From assembly GCF_000283155.1 (NCBI RefSeq), contig NW_004454210.1, positions 4,044,568-4,108,567 on the forward strand: a stretch of 64,000 nt of DNA, in the 5' to 3' direction. The number at the start of each line of letters is the position of its first letter. Positions within the stretch are counted from its first letter, which is position 1. Below the pieces are notes generated by a model. The model saw nothing but the letters and a program-made list of their open reading frames with translations, was not told the DNA's origin and did no database searches. Positions 52,081 through 64,000 of this stretch are shown here, piece after piece. This stretch comes from Ceratotherium simum simum. Its lineage: Eukaryota > Chordata > Mammalia > Perissodactyla > Rhinocerotidae. Both the position numbers and the translations under genes were made by a program.

Positions 52081-52559
52081 CCTTTGTTTTCCAAAGGTGG
52101 TCAGTCTTTGGAAGACTGGAGACAAAAGACAATGGAGACTACAGACTTACTGGCCTAACAAGATTTTTTGGCTGCCATTTTACTGCCCACGCATAGCCAG
52201 GTCTGTCCTCCAGCATACCAGTCAGCTCAATTCACCTATACCAGAAATTAATCAACACATTTTGAGTACAGTAGTGCCTGCTATTTTCGAGTTATTTCAT
52301 TGGCAGAGTCCTTTGATACCAGGGATTTCTCTAGTTTCTGGTCTTTGTAAGTTTTCTTCTACCCAGAACTCCTGACTCACTGCCCAAAGAATTCATCTAT
52401 AAAAAAGTTAGGGTAACTGCCCATTTGCCCACAGGCCTTTAATCACTTTGAGAAGTAACTAAAATATAGGCAAATATTTATTAATTCTGAAAATCCTAAC
52501 CTATTATAGTAAAGAAATTGATATATGTGTTTATAAGGCCTAGGTGAAATCATTGACAT

Positions 52560-52780
52560 CAGGAAGAAGAAAGTACTAAAGGAACACATTTGTCTGAGTG
52601 GAGGCCTGAGGAAAACTTCAAAGAGATGGCATTTTCAGGAGTTTGAAAGATGAATGGGATTTTGATAGTTGGGTAAGGAGGTGGGGATCACAGAGAGCAT
52701 TCTAGACTGAAAGAAAAGCAAGAGAAAAGATGAGGCTTGAAAGTATAAAGTTTCTGCAGAGGTCAGAAATGTGGCTGGAA
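52560..52780 (-). mobile_element. L2 LINE fragment, antisense
   Basis: GAGGCCTGAGGAAAACTTCA and AGAGCATTCTAGACTGAAAG resemble the antisense L2 3' half. Confidence 0.55.
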
Positions 52781-52984
52781 ATCTAGAAAAATGGGGCTCT
52801 TGCTTCCCCATTGTGGAATTTCCTCTTTTTGCCCCCTCCACTCTCATTTTACCCTGTTACTGTTCACCTCTTTTTGTTCAGATACTTGGAGGGGAATAAC
52901 TTTCCTGTGCACATTAATGAGATTACCAGAAGTAAAATATTGTATTTATATGACTGTGAACCAAATTTTCACATGCATTACTAA

Positions 52985-55254
<2,270 letters not shown>

Positions 55255-55979
55255 TAGGAATGAATTGGAAGATAAAGGGATTAGATCCCAGGAGCGGTGG
55301 GTTGGATGCAAAGAAAAAGAAATCAGTTGCTAATGCTTGGTCACTCAAATATAATATAACAATGTCTAGTTAGAGTGGTAGGTCTTTTTGCTAGAAGTCT
55401 AAACTCTGTTTCACACCTGAGCCAGCCACCTGAGCAGAAATCCTGATTGTGCTTTCATCAGTAGAGTACTGCTGTTGTCTCTTACAGTCTGTATGAAAGC
55501 TCTGGTGCCAAAGGAGTCCAGCTGATTCATATCAAGTGATAAGAAATTCGTCTTTGCAAAACTGGAAGCAACTCAAATTAAAATGATTGCAATGCGTTGG
55601 CTGGATTGAATACATAATTAAGACTGTATAACTCGATGGAACTAGGTTTTTCCTTTCATTTAGGTTAATCACTGGATTTTGATAATAAGCATTGAAACTC
55701 AATGCTTTGTTTAAGATGTTTTTTTAAGATTCCCGACTCTTTTGCATTGTCAGAGCAAGCATATGTACCAATGTTCATTAGCCAGATGGTAGAATAAGTC
55801 ATCTTTGCACAAACCACTGTACTAAAATGCTAAAGAAACAGAGATTTTTATCATCTCTTTACATTGGTCCAGACATTTAGCATCTAAATTTTATTATGGA
55901 TTGATTATAAATCCTGAACAACCCAATTTGGGTCCTGAGTGGGGGTGTACCGGAGAAAATAGAAGCAAATGTGGGGCGG

Positions 55980-56150
55980 AGCATCTGGCATTTGTTGAGG
56001 GCTTAATTGTACTTTATTTAATTCTTAAGACCTTATATAGTAAATATAATTGTCCCCATTATACGAATGAGGAAACTGAGGCTGAGAAAGTAAAGATAAC
56101 TTACCCAAGTTAACAGTTATAGCTTTTAAGTGACTATCCATTCCATTGTC
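55980..56150 (-). mobile_element. MIR SINE, antisense
   Basis: TTGTCCCCATTATACGAATG and AGGAAACTGAGGCTGAGAAA match antisense MIR. Confidence 0.8.
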
Positions 56151-56439
56151 CCATTTATCAATCAACCTCTTCTGTTTATTAACAAAAAAGGGGGAAGTGT
56201 ATTTAAAGGAATGGATTATGGCATTTAATGATTGTTGGATTGTTTTCAGAGATAAAGCATTATGTCTATTCTAGAATTCTATGTAAATGAGATTCAAAGG
56301 AAATATGGGAAAATGGCCAAATTAGATGCCAGAATGATAGAGTTTTTGGTAATAAATTTTTTTCTTCTTAACATTTGTACAGCAAATTCATATTAGGAAA
56401 ACTCTTTATGAATGTCTGTAACATGACATCTTTCCTAAA

Positions 56440-57300
56440 CTCTGATCTATTTCAGTTTACAAACTGTTTGAAGATTCCACTGTCACCCTAAACTCACAGG
56501 TCTAAAATTAAATTGTTGTCATTGCCCTCCCCACAACCTTCTTTTATTCCTAGTACAAGGTTCCCCTCTCCTCTTTTCAGTTTCTGTCAGTGCTGTCACC
56601 ATGCAAACTTGGATGACTGAAATTTAAGGTTTTCTTTGGATCTGGCTAGCAAGAGAGAGGAAAGAGTCAGTCATTTCCTAAGCAGCATTAATTCTTTCTT
56701 TGGAGTTTCTCCTATTTTCATTACATTCTATCTATTCCAGTCACTGTCACCATAGTACATGTAGACTCTGTCAGCTCATGCCTATACTGGTGGATTGGCC
56801 ACCAGCAACACGCCCTCACCACGAGATTAATCTTCTAAAATGCCACTCTATCATGTCCCTGTTGGTAAACTTCGTGGCTTATCAGTGGTCCCACAGTAAG
56901 GCCCAAGATTCTTGGCACGGCCTTTAAGATCCTTCATATTCTGGTTCCAATCCACCCACCCAGGCTTATTTCTCTATATTCTCTGACAAGGAAATCTTTG
57001 CCCTGTCCTTCTGGCTCCTCTATTTCCTTGTAACCAAGCATTCTCTTGCCTTTCTCCGAGTCCGTCTTTGCTCAGACTCTTCTCTCACCTGCATTGTCTT
57101 TTTCTCTGCTTTCCCCTAACTGACTAACTAAAATCTTTCCTGCCTTCAAGTACCAGCTCAAGTCCTGCCTTTTCTACAAGGCCTTCGTAAGACTGCAGCC
57201 TCCTCAGTCTTTTCTGAACTTAGTGTCCAAACCATTCATTTGATTCCTTAAGCAATAAATTGCCTTGCATTGTTGTTTGTATGTATACATGTATATGTTT
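56440..57300 (+). mobile_element. L2 LINE 3' half, sense
   Basis: CAGTAAGGCCCAAGATTCTT, CACGGCCTTTAAGATCCTTC, TACCAGCTCAAGTCCTGCCT and TACAAGGCCTTCGTAAGACT follow sense L2 in order. Confidence 0.8.
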
Positions 57301-57793
57301 GTATGTCTTCTCAAAGATTTTTTTTCCTGAGGATTTTTCCAGCTTCAGAAAGGGCAGAAGCTTAAAGGACCTGGAAACAGACAAGTGATATATAGATCAT
57401 GGTAAAAGTAGAGATGTAATTATTATTTTGTAATTTCTTTTAGATTGGAAATCAGCTAATATCTCCAACAAAAGAATAATAAGTAAATGAAATTTGAGTT
57501 TTGATTATATTTATCAAGAATAATCATTTGTTTAGCAAGATATTGTGCACTAAGGAGGCCAGAAGCAAGATCTTATAACTTCCTAGATACCAGAATATGA
57601 AGGTATTAACTTTTATATTGAGAGCTTGAGTCCTTGTTGTACAAGGCACAGAATGTGAGCTTCAGATATCTTTGTTACAATCCACAAACTTTATTTTCTT
57701 GTGGATATTAAAAATTTTAGGAAAGTTAGAGCTTCCCTTTCTGAGAGAGGGAAAAAAGGGCTAATTGTACTGTCTGATTTTTATGAGAAATAA

Positions 57794-60230
<2,437 letters not shown>

Positions 60231-60310
60231 AACTCTCCCATTCCTGCAAAGCTTCCTGAACCAGTGAAAGCCAGTGAGGCAGCTGCAAAAAAGACCCAGC
60301 CAAAGGCCAG
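60231..60310 (+). CDS. AAK1: AAK1 coding exon: post-kinase linker, human residues ~326-352
   Basis: Reads NSPIPAKLPEPVKASEAAAK, then KTQPKA plus two bases (AG) of an arginine codon. This is the start of the linker between the kinase domain and the Gln/Pro-rich region that carries AP2 and clathrin-binding motifs. The exon is 80 bases, phase 0 at the start, with acceptor TTTCCTTTCAATTCTATAG and donor GTAAGA. ALPEPM/NSSIPS would be expected for BMP2K, so KLPEPVKASEAAAKKTQ supports AAK1. No following coding exon is recognisable before the window ends at 64000, so the gene continues downstream. Confidence 0.95.
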
Positions 60311-61574
60311 GTAAGAAATGCCTTGGTGAGCACAGGTCCTGCTCCGGGTGCCGCAGTAGCAGGGGAGGGTGCCTGTGTTTCTTCATTCTTAGACTGCATG
60401 GCCAGAGGCTGGCAGAACAGGAAAGCAAGCTCTGTCTCCCCTAGGCAGAAACTGTTCTTTGGGAGTGCAAAGAGGAATATAATGAAATACAGTGATCTAC
60501 ATTTGAAAGAGAATCAAGAACTCCACAGCTGTTTCCTTTGCTTGGGAATAGGTGCAGGGGCATTCGGAGATGCGGCAACAGCAGACTTTAAATATTGCTA
60601 GTACACGAGTGTCCTAAACACATGTGACCCGGCCTTTGTTTAGCCTCGTTCAGCACCCTAATCCTCCACCTTCCTTTCCTTCACAAAAGAGCCTGTGGAT
60701 TTTAGCTAATCACATTCTATGTAACCTGGGGTCTTCAAGAAGCACATGCAGAGAGAGGATTAAAGAAGCTAGGATTTATTTGGGGAAATACCCCTGTGAG
60801 AGAAAATTGGGAGACAGCCAGGGAAGATTGGGAGAGCCATCAGAAGGCGATGTAAGTGTCACCAGAGAGAGGGAGCAGGTTGGATGGAAGTGACTTAGAA
60901 ACTGCTACACAATTTAAGGACGGTTCACCAAAGGTGTTGGGGAGTCCTTGAGCCAAGTCAGCCACCCTATCTCCCAGGAACGGGCCTGCCTTCATATCCC
61001 AGCCACAGGAGCAGGCTGTGGGAAGTGTGGCCCCAGGGCAAACACAGCAGTGAGCGCAGCAGCTAGGGCGCTTGGTCTCTTGCACCCCTTGTAGTTGAAG
61101 GTCTGCAGGACACATCCTCATGGCTGCCATGCCTTCTAAATGGCAAATTCTGAGGGTAGTCGAGGAGATATTTATACTCCTCTGTTTTCTACCACATCTC
61201 CAGGGCAAGGAAATGTTAGCAGCAAACTCAACGAAGTACCCTAGATGGGAAGATGTGAATTTTAGTAGAACAGTAAAATAACTTCTACCCTTTTAAAAAA
61301 CTCTTGAATATTTATAGAATGCCTGCTGCTGTGGCTCTAAAGTAATGAGACTTTGGTTTTTAACAAACTTAGCAAACTATATCCACGTTGTTACTTTGTG
61401 GTCTGTTTATTTCTTACATAAATCTGCCGTGCTCACCTCTAGGAATTGCTTTGTGGGCTGATTCAATTAGCTTAATATTTTGAATTTATGGCCATCTTGT
61501 ACTAGGCCCAAAACACGGTAGGTACTGAGGCTCAGCAAGGATCCATTCTCACAAAGCACACACATTTATAAAAA

Positions 61575-61740
61575 TGATAATAGCCACTAACATTTGGGTG
61601 GTACTCTGTTGTGTAAAAATGGAGAAAGTAATACCTACATCATAAGGCAGATGTGAACATCGAATGCATCAGTGACTGTGAAACTGTTTTGTAAACTTTA
61701 GAGTGCCCAAGCTGTTATTTTGTATGGTCCTCAATAATGT
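61575..61740. mobile_element. Possible MIR fragment
   Basis: GTAATACCTACATCATAAGG and GTGACTGTGAAACTGTTTTG resemble a decayed MIR 3' half. Confidence 0.45.
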
Positions 61741-61879
61741 TATGAGAATACACAGACCTTAAAGCCAAGACATTTGGGTCTAACTTGTCTTATCGCTAAT
61801 TTAGAATGATTACATTTGCATTATCATATTTGCTCCCGAGTTCTGAGAGGTGGGTTTTCTTTCTAACCCTATTTTTAAA

Positions 61880-62200
61880 GTAGCCACTATTCATTGAGGC
61901 TTCATGTATACCAGGTACCATACTAGGTACTTTACATAAGTAAGATGACTTTTTTCCCCCTTAAAACGAACCTGTGAGGTTGTTGTTATTCTCACTTTAC
62001 AGATGAGGAATCAGACTCAGAATTACAAGTAAGTTGCCCAAAGTAGTTAGTCAATATGGAGTTAAAAGAACCGGAACTTCAGCATCCATACTCTTTCTAC
62101 TCTGTACGTTAAGTGATTTGCCCAAGATCACACAGATAGGACAACTTAGAGGCAGATCTTCTGGCTTCAAGGTCTGTATTTCTCGTAGTATATTGAGGTC
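61880..62200 (-). mobile_element. MIR SINE(s), antisense
   Basis: GTATACCAGGTACCATACTA, TCACTTTACAGATGAGGAAT and GATTTGCCCAAGATCACACA match antisense MIR. The repeated 'gcccaa' module suggests two overlapping copies. Confidence 0.78.
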
Positions 62201-62214
62201 CATACAAACTAACA

Positions 62215-62425
62215 TTTTGAGCACTCTTTAGTTTATAAAATGGTTTCACAGTCATTGATGTATTTGATGTTCACATCTGCCTCATGATGTAGATATTATT
62301 TTCTCCAGTCTACACATAAGGGACCCAAAGCTGAGGTTAAATGACATACCTATTATCACACAGTTAGTTAGTGGGGAGTGAAGCTCAAATATAGTTTTCT
62401 TTGACTCCAAATCCCATTGTCTCGA
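62215..62425 (-). mobile_element. MIR SINE, antisense
   Basis: CACATCTGCCTCATGATGTA, AAAGCTGAGGTTAAATGACA and TCACACAGTTAGTTAGTGG match antisense MIR, adjacent to the previous copy. Confidence 0.72.
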
Positions 62426-62989
62426 AGATGTTACCTTAGGAGAAGTCCAATGTGGAAGTTCTTAGCATTTGGTTTTACGAAAGTCTGTTCACCTCCCTCG
62501 GTCTTAGCTTTATCTCTCTTACACCTTTCTCCTCTTTCCCAACCTGTGTCCTACCTTCCTTCCCACTTCCCTTCCCCAGATTATAGCCTCCCCAAATGTG
62601 ATAGCTTTTATATTCTCAGTTCTCCACCTAGCACAAGAGCATCCCTCTAGCAGGATGCCAGTGAAAAGCCTCAGGGTCCAGAATGGACATACCTTGGAGG
62701 TATGTCATGGAGAAGGACATGGGCCAGGTGCTTTGCTTCCTGTTTTACATTTCATGGAGGCTGTGCCAGACATATTTTGGAAATATTCATGAAGCTTGTT
62801 TATTTTGGCCTTATCCTCAGCTACACTCCCTAAAGCGCATTTTCAAAGAACAATCACTCTGATCTGAGTTAGGTAGTAGCCAGCTGTCTGGACTGCTATA
62901 AATGAATAGAAGTCACCACCTAAGCTTTAGTACCATCACAAGGAGCAAGCAGACCACACAGCAGTCTTCCCTGTATTAATTTGGATTAG

Positions 62990-63420
62990 ATTTGGCTATG
63001 AGTTACACAAAGTCCAAAATGACAGTGGCTTATGTAAGATAGATGTTTATTTTTTTCTCTCAGGTAAACAAAGTCTGCAGGTAAGTAGTCCAGGGCTGGT
63101 ATGGCAGTTCCACTCCATGAAGCCCTCAGGAGCCCAGGCTCTTCAAGCTCACCACTCTACCATCCCTATGGTTGTGGCCATGGCCTCATGGACCAATACG
63201 GCAGCATCCCTGTTCCAAGCAACAGGAGCAATAAATAGCCAAAGAAGAAGAGAGACAAAGGGCATGCACCAGTTACTTCTTAAGGTTTCTATAAACTGCC
63301 ACATAACAATTGGCTTACATCCCATGTAAGGCCAGAACTTGGACATATGGCCATACCTGATTGCAAGAGAGACTGGGTGATGTGATTTTTGTCCTAGATG
63401 ACCCTATGCCCAGCTCAAGT
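62990..63420. repeat. Unclassified old interspersed repeat
   Basis: ATGACAGTGGCTTATGTAAG, AAGCCCTCAGGAGCCCAGGC and ACAATTGGCTTACATCCCAT recur in many mammalian introns, but I cannot name the family. Confidence 0.5.
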
Positions 63421-63421
63421 T

Positions 63422-63500
63422 TTTTTTATTGAAATATATTTGATATATAACATTGAGTAAATTTAAGGTATACAACAGCTAAAAATTTTATCACCATGGG
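63422..63500 (-). mobile_element. Short L1 3' fragment, antisense
   Basis: TTTTATTGAAATATATTTGA and AATTTAAGGTATACAACAGC resemble an antisense L1 3' UTR. Confidence 0.6.
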
Positions 63501-63689
63501 AAAAAAGGGAGTGTATGTATTGGAGGAAATGGAGTTCCTGTCACTCTTCCCAAATCCTTTACCTTGAATTCTTTACTTCTTTCTTCTACTCAATGCCTTA
63601 TTGGATTCATTCATTTACATGCTTTTTATTGTAGAGAGACCATTTTGACAGCTAGTTCTAATCAAGGTTGTCTTCCCTCCACATCTGAA

Positions 63690-63805
63690 AACCAACTGCT
63701 TCAAACCCCTCTTTGCGTCATCACCCAAAGTGTATTCTGGGAAATCCTAGGAAATTAGGTAAAAGGGTCCCAAGGTCAAATAAGTTTGAGAAACACTGCA
63801 TTCTA
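63690..63805. mobile_element. Probable hAT-type MITE fragment
   Basis: AAGTGTATTCTGGGAAATCC and AAATAAGTTTGAGAAACACT resemble a MER58/MER20-type end; family uncertain. Confidence 0.5.
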
Positions 63806-64000
63806 TATTGTGATCTCTTTGAGGTTCTCCATGCATGTGCACATGTGAAAAGTTCTGCTGGAAAGAAATCTGCTCAATATATTTGGTCAGTGTGTTAAAA
63901 CTTATTTCCCCGTGAAGCGTTTATTCATAACATTGTATAAGGTATAGCATCCTGTGGAAGACCCTTTGGGAAATGTCAGTTAAGTGGCTCTCGAAGGTTT

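Larger units (their letters stand above)
60311..64000 (+). other. AAK1: AAK1 intron, 5' part; continues beyond window
   Basis: Starts with GTAAGA. The next coding exon (expected to finish the split arginine and read L-T-D-P) was not seen. Holds a MIR cluster, a short L1 fragment and hAT-like sequence. I see nothing definite in 60311-61570 or 62430-62980. Confidence 0.85.

Noticed and set aside
63061..63095. Possible exon near CTCAGGTAAACAAAGTCTGCAGGTAAGT
   Set aside because: Although flanked by AG and GT, the content lies in an old interspersed repeat and does not encode the expected next AAK1 residues.

Overview
This is nuclear DNA from a placental mammal, almost certainly a perissodactyl (horse, rhinoceros or tapir group). 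Fourteen copies of the tRNA-derived equine repetitive element (ERE SINE) are recognisable by the GGGGCCGGCCC start and the GCTCAGGGCCAATCTTCCTCA-type tail, and several have clear target-site duplications. Ancient L2 and MIR copies, several L1 generations, Tigger-like and hAT-type DNA transposons and one 480-base run of N fill most of the rest. There are no prokaryotic genes, CRISPR arrays or operons.

The window lies inside one gene on the + strand: AAK1 (AP2-associated protein kinase 1, NAK/Ark family serine/threonine kinase). Eight coding exons are present (21086-21204, 41620-41728, 43233-43375, 53024-53145, 54495-54576, 55084-55216, 57897-58000, 60231-60310). All have GT-AG borders and compatible phases. 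They splice into one uninterrupted reading frame covering about residues 55-352 in human AAK1 numbering. That is most of the kinase domain (ATP lysine K74, HRD aspartate D176, DFG aspartate D194, APE motif) and the start of the linker toward the Gln/Pro-rich region. The exons with the N-terminus and start of the glycine-rich loop lie upstream of the window. The Gln-rich and AP2/clathrin-binding exons lie downstream.

Layout: 1-21085 is the partial 5' intron, with a long antisense L2, sense L1 3' ends, a duplicated segment and an AT-rich palindromic cluster. 21205-41619 is a 20-kb intron holding a dense nested pile of antisense L1/HAL1-like LINEs cut by EREs, the assembly gap, and a Tigger-like element near its 3' half. 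41729-53023 holds two introns around exon 3, with L1, L2, MIR and hAT remnants. 53146-60230 holds shorter introns between closely spaced kinase exons. 60311-64000 is the start of the next intron, with a MIR cluster.

I found no new gene system. The most useful observations are structural: an ERE ending about 40 bases from an exon acceptor, oppositely oriented EREs flanking that exon, short local duplications, a gap inside an L1, and nested transposons that give relative insertion ages. Repeat family names come from memory of consensus sequences, not from a search.
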